A stretch of 64,000 nt of DNA from Ruixingdingia sedimenti (GCF_031432425.1 NZ_JAVKPH010000015.1:33034-97033); one strand, 5' to 3'; shown: positions 32,028 to 41,818, numbered from the stretch's first letter. The notes: generated from the letters alone by a model not told the origin. A program made the numbers and translations.

Positions 32028-34295
32028 ATGCCTCTATCTGTCCCGACCCCCGCGGCGCACCGCGCCTTCCTGAAAATGCTGCAAAACGTGGCGGTTGCGC
32101 TGTTCGTTCTGTTGCTCGCGATGCTGGTGCCCGTGCTGCCGGCCGTGGCGCAGGGCGCGCCGCTTCTGCCCCGCTTTCTGACAGAGATGCCGGCCGGCAC
32201 GCTGGTCGAGGGCGCCGACGGCTATGGCGCCGTGCGCAGCGACGTGCCGGTGGCCCCGGTGCTGCGCGGGGGCGAGACCATCGGCTGGGCCTTCATCACC
32301 TCGGATTTCGTGGGCACCACGGGCTATTCGGGCAAGCCGATCCACACCATGGTCGCGGTCGATACCGCGGCGCGGGTGATCGGGGTGCAACTGGTCAAGC
32401 ATTCGGAACCCATCGTGCTGATCGGCATCCCCGAGGCGCGCATCAAGAAGATGGCCGAGGAATATATCGGCCTCGATCTGGTGGCAGAGGCCAATTCCGG
32501 CGGCACCTCGCACGAATTGAACATCATTTCCGGCGCAACGGTCACGGTGATGGTGATCGACGATTCCATCGTGCGGTCCGGCCTGCGGGTGGCGCGCGCG
32601 CTCGGCCTCGGCGGGCTGACGGCGCAGGCGGCGGCGACCGGCCCGCAATACGAGATCAACCCCGAGGCCGCCGCGGCGGACGACTGGTTCACGCTGGAAG
32701 GCGACGGTACGCTGCGGCGGCTGTCGCTGGACGTGGGCCAGGTGAACGCCGCCTTCGCGCAGATGGAAGACCCGCGCGCAGCGCAGCGCCCCATAGCCGC
32801 GGCGCCCGAAAGCACCTTCATCGAGATGCAGATGGCGCTGGTATCGGTGCCCTCCATCGGGCGGGCATTGCTGGGCGAACAGGAAAACGCCAACCTGCAG
32901 GCGTGGCTCGCCCCGGGCGAACATGCGATCATGGTGGCGGGGCGCGGGCTTTATTCCTTCAAGGGGTCGGGCTATGTGCGCGGGGGGATCTTCGACCGCA
33001 TCGTGCTGATCCAGGACGACGTGTCGGTCCGCTTCCGCGACCGCGGCCACCGGCGCCTGCAAACCATCGCCGCCGACGGCGCACCGGATTTCGCCGAAAT
33101 CGACCTGTTCAAGATCCCCGCCGATGCGGGCTTCGACCCGACGCGCCCGTTCCGGCTGCAACTGCTGGTGCAGCGCGACGTAGCGGCGATCGAGCGGGTG
33201 TTCACCACCTTCGACCTGGGCTACCAGTTGCCGCAGACCTATCTGCGCGCCGTGGCGCAGCCCCCGGCGGCCGCCGCCCCCCAGATCACCCCGGCCGAGG
33301 CCGCAGCCGCGCAAGAGGAAAGCGCCGCGCAATCGGCGCTGTGGCGGCGGATCTGGCACGACAAGACCCCGCAGGTCGTGGTGCTGGCGGCGATGCTGGC
33401 GGTGCTGACGGCGGCGTTCTTCTTCCAGTCCTGGACCACGCGGAACGAACGGGTGTTCTACTGGTTCCGCATGGGCTTTCTCACCGTCACGCTGGTCTAT
33501 CTGGGCTGGTACGCCAATGCGCAGCTGTCGGTGGTCAACCTCATGGCGCTGTTCGGGGCCTTTGTGTCGGGGTTCAGCTGGCAGGCGTTCCTGCTGGATC
33601 CGCTGACCTTCATCCTGTGGTTCGCGGTGGCGGCGGCGCTGCTGTTCTGGGGCCGGGGGGCCTATTGCGGCTGGCTCTGCCCGTTCGGCGCGTTGCAGGA
33701 ACTGACGAACCAGATCGCCCGCAGGCTGCGCATCCCGCAATGGACCCTGCCCTGGGGCCTGCACGAACGCCTCTGGCCGCTGAAATACATGATCTTCCTG
33801 GGGCTTTTCGGCGTCTCGCTGGTGTCCATCGAACAGGCCGAACATCTGGCCGAGGTGGAGCCCTTCAAGACCGCCATCGTGCTGAAATTCGTGCGCGCCT
33901 GGCCCTTCGTCGCCTATGCCGCGGCGCTGCTGATCGCGGGGCTGTTCGTGGAACGGTTCTACTGCCGCTATCTCTGCCCGCTCGGCGCGGCGCTGGCGAT
34001 CCCGGCCCGGCTGCGGATGTTCGACTGGCTGAAGCGGTACCACGAATGCGGCAACCCCTGCCAGACCTGCGCCAACGAATGCCCCGTCCAGGCGATCCAC
34101 CCCACGGGCGAGATCAACCCGAACGAGTGCATCGACTGCCTGCATTGTCAGGTTCTCTACCAGTCCAAGACGAAATGTCCGGTGGTGATCCGCCGGGAAA
34201 AACGCCGCGCCGCCGTATCCGCCCCCGATCTGGGCAAACGCGCGCCGGGCGAGCTTGTGAACCATCCAAACCAGAAGGGACAAAACCATGTCTGA
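32028..34295 (+). CDS. nosR: NosR, membrane flavoprotein/iron-sulfur protein of the nos cluster
   Basis: A protein of about 755 residues required for nos expression and NosZ activity, thought to feed electrons to periplasmic NosZ. It has an N-terminal signal/anchor (VAVALFVLLLAMLVPVLPAV), an FMN-binding domain with the flavinylation motif SGATVT, several membrane helices from about 445, CGWLCP and CRYLCP motifs, and a C-terminal double [4Fe-4S] region (CGNPCQTCANECP, then CIDCLHC). The start is uncertain: in-frame ATGs at 31980, 31995, 32028 and 32076 all lack a strong Shine-Dalgarno, and 32028 is a compromise. It overlaps nosZ by eight bases. Confidence 0.9.
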   Translation: MPLSVPTPAAHRAFLKMLQNVAVALFVLLLAMLVPVLPAVAQGAPLLPRFLTEMPAGTLVEGADGYGAVRSDVPVAPVLRGGETIGWAFITSDFVGTTGYSGKPIHTMVAVDTAARVIGVQLVKHSEPIVLIGIPEARIKKMAEEYIGLDLVAEANSGGTSHELNIISGATVTVMVIDDSIVRSGLRVARALGLGGLTAQAAATGPQYEINPEAAAADDWFTLEGDGTLRRLSLDVGQVNAAFAQMEDPRAAQRPIAAAPESTFIEMQMALVSVPSIGRALLGEQENANLQAWLAPGEHAIMVAGRGLYSFKGSGYVRGGIFDRIVLIQDDVSVRFRDRGHRRLQTIAADGAPDFAEIDLFKIPADAGFDPTRPFRLQLLVQRDVAAIERVFTTFDLGYQLPQTYLRAVAQPPAAAAPQITPAEAAAAQEESAAQSALWRRIWHDKTPQVVVLAAMLAVLTAAFFFQSWTTRNERVFYWFRMGFLTVTLVYLGWYANAQLSVVNLMALFGAFVSGFSWQAFLLDPLTFILWFAVAAALLFWGRGAYCGWLCPFGALQELTNQIARRLRIPQWTLPWGLHERLWPLKYMIFLGLFGVSLVSIEQAEHLAEVEPFKTAIVLKFVRAWPFVAYAAALLIAGLFVERFYCRYLCPLGAALAIPARLRMFDWLKRYHECGNPCQTCANECPVQAIHPTGEINPNECIDCLHCQVLYQSKTKCPVVIRREKRRAAVSAPDLGKRAPGELVNHPNQKGQNHV

Positions 34296-36234
34296 CAGCA
34301 CGAAGGGAACCGGCATCAGCCGCCGCGGCCTGTTGGGGGCCACTGCCGGCGGTGCGGCATTGCTGGGTGCGGGCGCGGGTGCGCGCATGGCGGCGATCGG
34401 CGGGCTTGGCGGCGCGGCGGTGATCGCGGCCGGCGCCACCCCGGCGCTGGCCGCGGCCGATGCCGCCGTCGCGCCCGGGCAGCTTGACGAATACTATGGC
34501 TTCTGGTCCTCGGGCCAGACGGGCGAACTGCGCGTGCTCGGCGTGCCCTCGATGCGCGAACTGATGCGGGTGCCGGTGTTCAACCGCTGTTCCGCCACCG
34601 GCTGGGGCCAGACCAACGAATCGATCCGCATCCACCAGCGGACGATGAGCGAAAAGACCAAGAAGTTCCTGGCCGCCAACGGCAAGACGATCCACGACAA
34701 CGGCGACCTGCACCACGTCCACATGTCCTATACCGAGGGCAAGTACGACGGGCAGTACCTGTTCATGAACGACAAGGCGAACACCCGCGTGGCGCGGGTC
34801 CGCTGCGACGTGATGAAATGCGACGCGATCCTGGAAATCCCGAACGCCAAGGGGATCCACGGCATGCGCCCGCAGAAATGGCCGCGGTCCAACTACATCT
34901 TCTGCAACGGCGAGGACGAGGCGCCGCTGGTCAACGACGGCTCGACGATGACCGACGTGTCGACCTATGTGAACATCTTCACCGCCGTCGATACCGAAAA
35001 GATGGAAGTGGCCTGGCAGGTGATGGTGTCGGGCAACCTCGACAACTGCGATGCCGACTATGAGGGCAAATGGGCCTTCTCGACCTCGTACAACTCGGAA
35101 ATGGGCATGACGCTGGCCGAGATGACGGAATCCGAGATGGATCACGTCGTGGTGTTCAACATCGCCGAGATCGAAAAGGCCGTCGCCGAGGGCCGGTACG
35201 AAGAAGTCAACGGCTGCAAGGTGCTGGACGGGCGGAAAGAGGCGAACAGCCAGTTCACCCGCTATATCCCCATCGCCAACAACCCGCACGGCTGCAACAT
35301 GGCGCCGGACAAGAAACACCTGTGCATCGGCGGCAAGCTGTCGCCCACGGTGTCCGTCATCGACGTGACGAAACTGGACGCCGTGTTCGCGGGCGCCGAA
35401 CCCCGGTCCGCCGTGGTGGCCGAACCGGAACTGGGCCTCGGCCCGCTGCACACCGCCTTTGACGGGCAGGGCAACGCCTATACCTCGCTGTTCCTCGACA
35501 GCCAGGTGGTGAAGTGGAACATCGAAAAGGCGGTTCAGGCCTTCAACGGCGAGAACGTCGATCCGATCGTCGAAAAGGTGGACGTCCACTATCAGCCCGG
35601 CCACATCAAGACCTCGCACGGCGAGACGCTGGACGCCGAGGCCAAATGGATGGTGGTGCTGTGCAAGTTCTCGAAGGACCGCTTCCTGAACGTCGGCCCG
35701 CTGAAACCCGAGAACGACCAGCTGTTCGACATCTCGGGCGACAAGATGGTGCTGGTGCACGACGGCCCGACCTTCGCCGAACCGCATGACGCCATCGCGG
35801 TGCATGCATCCAAGATGACGAACATCCGTTCCGCCTGGGACCGCAACGACCCGATGTGGGCCGAAACCCGGGCGCAGGCAGCGGCAGACGGGGTGGACAT
35901 CGACGACTATCACGCCGAGGTGATCCGCGACGGCAACAAGGTGCGCGTCTACACGTCGAGCCAGGCGCCGAGCTTTGCGCTGGAACAGTTCACCGTCACG
36001 GAAGGCGACGAGGTGACGGTGGTCGTCACCAACCTCGACGACATCGACGACCTGACCCACGGCTTCACCATGGGCAACCATGGCGTGGCGATGGAGGTCG
36101 GGCCGCAGCAGACCTCTTCGGTCACATTCGTGGCGGCGCAGCCGGGGGTCTACTGGTACTACTGCCAGTGGTTCTGCCACGCGCTGCACATGGAAATGCG
36201 CGGCCGCATGTTCGTGGAACCGAAAGGAGCCTGA
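34288..36234 (+). CDS. nosZ: Nitrous-oxide reductase
   Basis: A 648-residue periplasmic enzyme reducing N2O to N2. The Tat signal ISRRGLLGATAGG (residues 10-22) marks clade I NosZ. CuZ histidines lie in LHHVHMS, GIHGM, NNPHGC, LGPLHTA, PGHIKTS and AEPHDA. The CuA site is at the C-terminus (CQWFCHALHMEM, with the His in LTHGF). The start has AGAAGGGA upstream and overlaps nosR. Confidence 0.97.
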   Translation: MSDSTKGTGISRRGLLGATAGGAALLGAGAGARMAAIGGLGGAAVIAAGATPALAAADAAVAPGQLDEYYGFWSSGQTGELRVLGVPSMRELMRVPVFNRCSATGWGQTNESIRIHQRTMSEKTKKFLAANGKTIHDNGDLHHVHMSYTEGKYDGQYLFMNDKANTRVARVRCDVMKCDAILEIPNAKGIHGMRPQKWPRSNYIFCNGEDEAPLVNDGSTMTDVSTYVNIFTAVDTEKMEVAWQVMVSGNLDNCDADYEGKWAFSTSYNSEMGMTLAEMTESEMDHVVVFNIAEIEKAVAEGRYEEVNGCKVLDGRKEANSQFTRYIPIANNPHGCNMAPDKKHLCIGGKLSPTVSVIDVTKLDAVFAGAEPRSAVVAEPELGLGPLHTAFDGQGNAYTSLFLDSQVVKWNIEKAVQAFNGENVDPIVEKVDVHYQPGHIKTSHGETLDAEAKWMVVLCKFSKDRFLNVGPLKPENDQLFDISGDKMVLVHDGPTFAEPHDAIAVHASKMTNIRSAWDRNDPMWAETRAQAAADGVDIDDYHAEVIRDGNKVRVYTSSQAPSFALEQFTVTEGDEVTVVVTNLDDIDDLTHGFTMGNHGVAMEVGPQQTSSVTFVAAQPGVYWYYCQWFCHALHMEMRGRMFVEPKGA

Positions 36235-36237
36235 GCC

Positions 36238-37584
36238 GTGACCACCCTGCCCCGTTCCGCCATCGCGGCCCTTCTGCTGCTGGTGCCGGCCCTGCCGGCC
36301 GGCGCGGCGGAAATCCGCGTGGCGCCGGGGCCGGGCGCCCTTGCCGCGGCGGTCGCCGCCGCCGCGCCGGGCGATATGCTGCTGCTGGAACCGGGCCGCC
36401 ATGACGGCCCGGTAACGATCGACCGCCCGCTGGTGCTGGACGGCGGCGGCGCGGCAGTGGTGGATGGCGGGGGCAAGGGCACCGTCATCACCATCACCGG
36501 CGCGGATGCCGTGATCCGCGGGCTGGAGGTGCGCGGTTCGGGCACCCGGCATGAAGAGATCGACAGCGGCATCAAGCTGGCCAAGGGCGCAAGCGGCGCC
36601 CTGATCGAGAACAACCTTCTGGTCGGAAACCTGCACGGCGTGGACGTGCATGGCGCCACCGACACCGTGGTCCGCGGCAACACCGTGATCGGGCGGCAGG
36701 ACCAGCACATGAATTCCCGCGGCAACGCCTTCTACATCTGGAACGCCCCCGGCACCGTGATCGAGGGCAACAACGTCCGCTATGGCCGCGACGGGATCTT
36801 TTCCAACGCCTCGCGCGATGGCACCTACCGCAACAACCTGTTCCGCGACCTGCGCTTTGCCGTGCACTACATGTACACGCACAATTCCATCGTCTCGGGC
36901 AACGTGTCGGTGGGCAACACGCTCGGCTATGCGCTGATGTATTCCAACCGGATCGAGGTGCAGGACAACCTGTCGCTGCGCGACCGCCGGCACGGCTTGA
37001 TGCTGAACTATGCCAACAACGCCGATGTGCAGGGCAATCTGGTGCGCGGCGGGGCCGAGAAATGCACCTTCATCTACAACGCCCACCGCAACCTGATCGT
37101 GAACAACCGGTTCGAGGGTTGCGACATCGGCATCCACTTCACCGCCGGGTCCGAACGCAACGTGCTGACCGGGAACGCCTTCATCGGCAACCGGACGCAG
37201 GTGAAATACGTCGGCACCCGCGATATCGAATGGAGCTTCGAGGGGCGCGGCAACTTCTGGTCGGACCATCCGGTGTTCGACCTGAACAGCGACGGCATCG
37301 CCGACAGCCGCTTTCGCCCCAACGACCTGATGGACCACATCCTGTGGTCGCAACCCGCCGCGGCGCTGCTGATGGGCGCGCCGGCGGTGCAACTGATCCG
37401 GTGGAGCCAGTCGAGCTTTCCCGCCACCCTGCCGGGCGGGGTCGTGGACAGCTTTCCGCTGACCGCGCCCGCCACCATCGAGGTGCCCGCCGAAATCGCG
37501 GCGTTCGAAGCCGCCGCCCCCCTTCCCTCCGCCGCCGGAATGCAGGACGATGCAGACTACACTAGCCCTCTCGCAGATCACTAA
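36238..37584 (+). CDS. nosD: NosD, periplasmic copper-site maturation protein
   Basis: A 448-residue parallel beta-helix protein with an N-terminal signal peptide (AIAALLLLVPALPAGAAE). Repeated NN/GN turns (ENNLLVGNLHGVDVHG, RGNTVIGR, RYGRDGIFSN) are typical of carbohydrate-binding/NosD folds. It works with NosFY to supply sulfur or copper for CuZ assembly. It starts at GTG with AAAGGAG upstream, three bases after nosZ. Its end overlaps nosF by 35 bases. Confidence 0.93.
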   Translation: MTTLPRSAIAALLLLVPALPAGAAEIRVAPGPGALAAAVAAAAPGDMLLLEPGRHDGPVTIDRPLVLDGGGAAVVDGGGKGTVITITGADAVIRGLEVRGSGTRHEEIDSGIKLAKGASGALIENNLLVGNLHGVDVHGATDTVVRGNTVIGRQDQHMNSRGNAFYIWNAPGTVIEGNNVRYGRDGIFSNASRDGTYRNNLFRDLRFAVHYMYTHNSIVSGNVSVGNTLGYALMYSNRIEVQDNLSLRDRRHGLMLNYANNADVQGNLVRGGAEKCTFIYNAHRNLIVNNRFEGCDIGIHFTAGSERNVLTGNAFIGNRTQVKYVGTRDIEWSFEGRGNFWSDHPVFDLNSDGIADSRFRPNDLMDHILWSQPAAALLMGAPAVQLIRWSQSSFPATLPGGVVDSFPLTAPATIEVPAEIAAFEAAAPLPSAAGMQDDADYTSPLADH

Positions 37585-38446
37585 GACCTTCGGCGCGGTC
37601 CGCGCGCTGGATGCGGTGTCGCTGCACCTTGCCCCCGGCGAACGGCTGGCCCTTCTGGGCCACAACGGCGCGGGCAAATCGACGATGATGAAGATCATCC
37701 TCGGCCTGATCGACGCAGACGGCGGCGAGGTGCAGGTGATGGGCGCCGCCCCCGGCAGCGCCGCCGCCCGCCGCGCCACCGCCTATCTGCCGGAAAACGT
37801 GGCCTTCCACCCGGCGCTGACGGGGCTGGAACAGATCGGCCATTACCTGCGCCTGCGGGGCGAACCCGCGTCCAAGGCCCCGGCGCTGCTGGACCGGGTG
37901 GGCCTCGGCCATGCGGGCAAGCGGCGGATCGGCACCTATTCCAAGGGCATGCGCCAGCGCGTGGGCCTTGCGCAGGCGCTGATCGGGCGGCCGGGGCTTC
38001 TGGTGCTGGACGAACCGACCTCGGGTCTCGACCCGGTGTCGCGGCGCGATTTCTATGCGCTGCTGGACGGGCTGGCCGCCGATGGCGCATCCATCCTGCT
38101 GTCGTCCCACGCGCTGACAGAGGTCGAGGCGCGCACCGACCGGATCGTGATCCTGTCGCGCGGCGTGGTGGTGGCCGAGGGCCGGCTGGAGGATCTGCGC
38201 ACCCGCGCCGCCCTGCCGGTGACGGTGCAGGTCATCCCCCCCGAAGGCGGCATGGCCGCGCTGGCCGAGGCCCTGCCGGGCGGCCGCCCCATGGGCGCGG
38301 GCCTGCGGTTCGAGGTGGCGCAGGCCGGGAAACTGCCGCTTCTGTCGCGCATCGCGGGCCTTGGCGCGCTGGTCGCCGACATCGAGGTCGAACCGCCGAG
38401 CCTGGAGGACATCTACAGCCATTTCAGCCGGAGGGACGGGCAATGA
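37550..38446 (+). CDS. nosF: NosF, ABC transporter ATPase
   Basis: A 298-residue ATPase: Walker A GHNGAGKST near residues 38-46, ABC signature YSKGMRQRVGLAQAL, Walker B LLVLDEPTSGLDP and the switch His in SSHALTE. It is partner of NosY in the NosDFY complex. It starts inside nosD and ends overlapping nosY by four bases, showing tight coupling. Confidence 0.94.
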   Translation: MQTTLALSQITKTFGAVRALDAVSLHLAPGERLALLGHNGAGKSTMMKIILGLIDADGGEVQVMGAAPGSAAARRATAYLPENVAFHPALTGLEQIGHYLRLRGEPASKAPALLDRVGLGHAGKRRIGTYSKGMRQRVGLAQALIGRPGLLVLDEPTSGLDPVSRRDFYALLDGLAADGASILLSSHALTEVEARTDRIVILSRGVVVAEGRLEDLRTRAALPVTVQVIPPEGGMAALAEALPGGRPMGAGLRFEVAQAGKLPLLSRIAGLGALVADIEVEPPSLEDIYSHFSRRDGQ

Positions 38447-39264
38447 GCCGCATCCTGGCCACCGCCGCCACCGAATTCCGCATCGCGCTGCGCAACCGTT
38501 GGGTGACGATCGCGGTGGTGATGATGGCGGTCTTTGCGGTGGTGCTGTCCGCCGCCGGATCGGCGCCCACCGGCGCGCTCGGGTCCGACCGGCTGTCGGT
38601 GACGGTGGCGAGCCTGACCAGCCTTGCCGTCTATCTGGTGCCGCTCCTGGCGTTGCTGATGTCCTTCGACGCCGTGGCGGGCGAGGTCGAACGCGGCACC
38701 CTGCCCCTGATCCTGACCTATCCGATCAGCCGGGCCGAACTTCTGGGCGGCAAGCTGCTGGCGCATCTGGCGGTGCTGTCGATTGCCGTCGCGGCGGGCT
38801 ATGGCTGCGCCATCGCGGTGGCGCTGGCGGTGGATGCCGATGCCGCGCGGGGGTTGCCGGCTGTCTGGCGGCTTTTGTGGTCGTCGGTTCTTCTGGGGGC
38901 CACCTTCCTCGGCATCGGCTATGCGCTGTCGGCGCTGGCACGGCGGCCCGCAGGGGCGGCGGGGCTGGCGATCGGGCTTTGGCTGCTGGCGGTGGTGTTG
39001 TATGATCTGGCGCTGCTGGCGGCCATCGTGGCCGATGGCGGCGGGGCCTTCACCACCGGGGTTTTCCCCTGGCTGCTGCTGGCCAACCCCGCCGACGCCT
39101 TCCGCCTGTTCAACCTTGCGGCATCCGAGGCCACCGCCGCCGCCGCGGGCCTTGGCGGGGCCGCCACGACGATCCCGGCCTGGCAGGCGCTGGTTTCGCT
39201 GCTGCTCTGGCCCGTGCTGGCGCTGGCCCTTGCCACCGCCGCCTTCCGAAAGGTGACGCCATGA
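38443..39264 (+). CDS. nosY: NosY, ABC transporter permease
   Basis: A 273-residue membrane protein with six hydrophobic segments and the ABC-2 permease pattern FDAVAGEVERGTLPLILTYP between helices 2 and 3. It is the membrane component of NosDFY. ATGA overlaps link it to nosF upstream and nosL downstream. Confidence 0.93.
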   Translation: MSRILATAATEFRIALRNRWVTIAVVMMAVFAVVLSAAGSAPTGALGSDRLSVTVASLTSLAVYLVPLLALLMSFDAVAGEVERGTLPLILTYPISRAELLGGKLLAHLAVLSIAVAAGYGCAIAVALAVDADAARGLPAVWRLLWSSVLLGATFLGIGYALSALARRPAGAAGLAIGLWLLAVVLYDLALLAAIVADGGGAFTTGVFPWLLLANPADAFRLFNLAASEATAAAAGLGGAATTIPAWQALVSLLLWPVLALALATAAFRKVTP

Positions 39265-39842
39265 AACCGCATCCCCTCGCCCTGGCCCTTGCCGCCCTTC
39301 TGGCGCTGGCTGCCTGCCGCGAGGATACCGCGGCCCTGCCGCAGCCCTCGCCGCTGACGGTCGAGGCCGTGGGCCATTACTGCCAGATGGACCTGCTGGA
39401 ACATCCCGGCCCCAAGGGGCAGGTGCACCTGGCCGGCATGCCCGCGCCGCTGTTCTTCAGCCAGGTGCGCGACGCCATCGCCTATCAGCGCATGCCGGAA
39501 CAAAGCCATCTGATCACCATCGTCTATGTCACCGACATGGCCGCCGCCGATGGCTGGGACCCGGGCGTGGGCCAATGGATCGAGGCGTCGAAGGCGATCT
39601 ATGTCGTCGGCTCGCACCGCGAGGGCGGCATGGGCGCGCCGGAATTCGTGCCCTTCAGCGACCGCGCGGCGGCGCTGGCCTTTGCCGCCGAATGGGGGGG
39701 CGAATTGCGCGCCCTGTCAGAGATCCGCGACGATGAGGTGCTGACCCCCGTCGCCGTCCTGCCCGAAGGCGATACCGGCGAGGGCGACGACGCCGACTTC
39801 ACCGACCGCCTGCGCAAGCTGTCCGAAAACCTGGGAGGCTGA
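39261..39842 (+). CDS. nosL: NosL, copper-binding lipoprotein
   Basis: A 193-residue lipoprotein. Lipobox LALAAC (Cys 19) after a hydrophobic signal. The Cu(I) site lies in HYCQMDLLEH, followed by the conserved GQVHLAGMPAPLFFSQVRDA. It passes copper to NosDFY/apo-NosZ. The C-terminal 50 residues are acidic and variable. Confidence 0.93.
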   Translation: MKPHPLALALAALLALAACREDTAALPQPSPLTVEAVGHYCQMDLLEHPGPKGQVHLAGMPAPLFFSQVRDAIAYQRMPEQSHLITIVYVTDMAAADGWDPGVGQWIEASKAIYVVGSHREGGMGAPEFVPFSDRAAALAFAAEWGGELRALSEIRDDEVLTPVAVLPEGDTGEGDDADFTDRLRKLSENLGG

Positions 39843-39843
39843 G

Positions 39844-40755
39844 ATGACCCGCACCACCCGCCGCCGCTTTCTGGCGATTTCCGCCGCCGCCGCGGGGATG
39901 GCCGCGCTGCCGGCCCGCGCCGCGGCGGTCTATCAATGGCGCGGCATCGCGCTTGGCGCACAGGCGACGATCACGCTCGCCCATCCGCAGGCACAGGCGC
40001 TGACCGCCCGCGCCGCCGCCGAAATCGCGCGGCTGGAAGGCGTGTTCAGCCTCTACCGCACCGATTCGGCGCTGGCGCGGCTGAACGCGACGGGCGTGCT
40101 GGAGGCGCCGCCGTTCGAACTGCTGGAATGCCTCGGGCTGTGCGGGCAGGTGCACCATGCGACCGGCGGGCTGTTCGACCCGACGGTGCAGCCGCTCTGG
40201 TCGCTTTACGCCGAACGCCATGCCGCCGGCGGCGCGCCGACCCGGGCCGACATTGCCGCGACCCTTCCCCTGGTCGGCTGGCATGGGGTCGCGGTGGACA
40301 GCACCGCGATTCGCCTGCAACCCGGCATGGCGCTGACGCTGAACGGCATCGCGCAGGGCTATATCGCCGACCGGGTGGCGGCCTTGCTGCGGGCAGAGGG
40401 GCTGACGGATGTGCTGGTGAACACGGGCGAGATGCGCGCGATCGGCGGGCGGCCGGGCGGCGGCGACTGGCCGGTCAGGATCGAGGGCGGCGGCGATTTT
40501 CCCCTGCACGAGGACGCGCTCGCGACCTCTGCCCCGCGGGGAACGGTGTTCGATGCGGCGGGGACGGTGGGCCATATCCTCGACCCGCGCGACGGCCTGC
40601 CCGCACCGGCGCAATGGCGGTCGGTCAGCATCGCGGCGCCGCTGGCGGCGGTGGCCGATGCCCTGTCCACCGCCGCCTGCCTGATGCCCGACCGTGCCGC
40701 GGTCGAGGCCAGCCTTGCCGCCTTCACCGGCGCGCGGATCGCGGCCATCGCCTGA
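39844..40755 (+). CDS. nosX: NosX, FAD:protein FMN transferase (ApbE family)
   Basis: A 303-residue periplasmic flavin transferase. A Tat-like signal (RTTRRRFLAIS) opens the protein; ApbE motifs include LNGIAQGYIADRVAALL, a segment ending NTGEMRAIGG, and the late DALSTAACLM. It attaches FMN to the Thr in NosR, matching the SGATVT site there. It is last in the nos operon, and GGGAGG lies just before its ATG. Confidence 0.93.
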   Translation: MTRTTRRRFLAISAAAAGMAALPARAAAVYQWRGIALGAQATITLAHPQAQALTARAAAEIARLEGVFSLYRTDSALARLNATGVLEAPPFELLECLGLCGQVHHATGGLFDPTVQPLWSLYAERHAAGGAPTRADIAATLPLVGWHGVAVDSTAIRLQPGMALTLNGIAQGYIADRVAALLRAEGLTDVLVNTGEMRAIGGRPGGGDWPVRIEGGGDFPLHEDALATSAPRGTVFDAAGTVGHILDPRDGLPAPAQWRSVSIAAPLAAVADALSTAACLMPDRAAVEASLAAFTGARIAAIA

Positions 40756-40805
40756 CCCGCGCGCCGCAACCGGCCCCGGAATGAATTGACATTCATCTCT
40801 GCGGC

Positions 40806-41033
40806 CTGGCCGGGCGGGAACAGGAAACGCACTGCGTTTCCCCCGCCCGTTCGCGCGGCGGTGCCGTGAAAGGCGGTGATGCCGGGGAAAATGAGTAGGC
40901 CGGCGCCTGCCCCGGCGGGCGAGAAGCGCCCGCCATGGGCGGGGCGGGCGCTGGCCGGGGGCTTGGGGCCCCCGGCCGGGGCAACGGCGAGGGCGGGATG
41001 TGGCGAAGGCACGCGCCTTCGCCAGACAGAGCG
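40806..41033. repeat. Family-2 multi-hairpin element (copy B)
   Basis: Same element as 5233-5459 in the same orientation: GGAAACGCA/TGCGTTTCC, the GCGGGCGAGAAGCGCCCGC hairpin, the GGGGGCTTGGGGCCCCC block, and TGGCGAAGGC/GCCTTCGCCA at 41001-41024. It fills the gap between nosX and the convergent VOC gene. Confidence 0.8.
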
Positions 41034-41052
41034 GCAGGGCGGAAAGCGCCCC

Positions 41053-41592
41053 TTACGACTTGCCGAATTCCTTGGCGTGCAGCCATTCGGCATGGCGCGG
41101 GGGTTGCTTGGTCCGCGACCATTCTTCCAGCATCGCCGGACCCACGGCGCGCAGTTTGTCCAGTTCTTCCTGATTGGCGGTCCAGGTCGCCAGTTCCAGC
41201 CGGTGGCCGTTCGGATCGAAGAAGTAGATCGATTCGAAGATGCCGTGGTTCGTCACGCCCACGACCTCGAGGCCCTCGGCCTCTGCCCGGGCCTTGGCCT
41301 CCATCAGATCCTCGTGGCCGGGCACCTGAAAGGCGATATGCTGGACCCATTTGGGCGTGTTCGGGTCGCGGCCCATTTCCGGCAGGGTCGGCAGTTCGAA
41401 GAACGCCAGGATGTTGCCGTTCCCCGCGTCGAGGAACACATGCATGTAGGGGTCGGGTTCCTTGGTCGAGGGCACATGATCCTCGGCGACGGCGCCGATC
41501 AGGTCCATGTTCAGCACGCGCTGATAGAAGTCGACCGTCTCCTTGGCATCCTTGCAGCGGTAGGCGACGTGGTGGATTTTCTCGATCTTCAT
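41053..41592 (-). CDS. VOC-family (glyoxalase/extradiol dioxygenase fold) protein
   Basis: A 179-residue two-module VOC protein. The first metal His is in HHVAYRCKDAKETVDFYQRV; the second module has VQHIAFQV and the Glu in HRLELATW near residue 145. The last 30 residues are charged. GGAG precedes the ATG. It is a lone gene, divergent from the hydantoinase pair, with the 18-bp palindrome 15 bases ahead of its start. Substrate unknown. Confidence 0.82.
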   Translation of the reverse strand: MKIEKIHHVAYRCKDAKETVDFYQRVLNMDLIGAVAEDHVPSTKEPDPYMHVFLDAGNGNILAFFELPTLPEMGRDPNTPKWVQHIAFQVPGHEDLMEAKARAEAEGLEVVGVTNHGIFESIYFFDPNGHRLELATWTANQEELDKLRAVGPAMLEEWSRTKQPPRHAEWLHAKEFGKS

Positions 41593-41606
41593 TGGAGGGC
41601 TCCATT

Positions 41607-41624
41607 TGGTTGCACTTGCAACCA
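41607..41624. promoter_or_regulatory. 18-bp inverted repeat TGGTTGCACTTGCAACCA, candidate operator
   Basis: Perfect eight-base arms with a two-base spacer, directly ahead of the Shine-Dalgarno of the VOC gene (minus). Its position over the leader suggests a repressor of the MarR, TetR or LacI class. No matching regulator is adjacent. Confidence 0.6.
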
Positions 41625-41758
41625 TATCACCCGAAACCGGCGGGGGGAACAGTCCCCGTGATCTGTGACAACGCCAAATCACGCGCCGCGGATACATCTT
41701 AACGGCTTGATGCAGATCATTTTCCGGTCACATGCGACACCTCGGCCGCGCGCTGCGG

Positions 41759-41784
41759 TTGACAATGAATGTCTACAGTACACA
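41759..41784. promoter_or_regulatory. Possible promoter and operator of the carbamoylase-hydantoinase operon
   Basis: TTGACA (41759-41764) fits a -35, and an imperfect palindrome TGTCTAC-A-GTACACA (41770-41784, one mismatch) lies 35 bases before the start codon. A -10 is not convincing. The palindrome resembles GntR-type sites. Confidence 0.45.
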
Positions 41785-41818
41785 CTCGGCACCAAACCAG
41801 CGAACAACAGGGGGAACC

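Noticed and set aside
34114..37779. Minus-strand open frame of 1,221 codons opposite nosZ and nosD
   Set aside because: Val/His/Arg-rich antisense frame; nosZ and nosD on the plus strand are certain.
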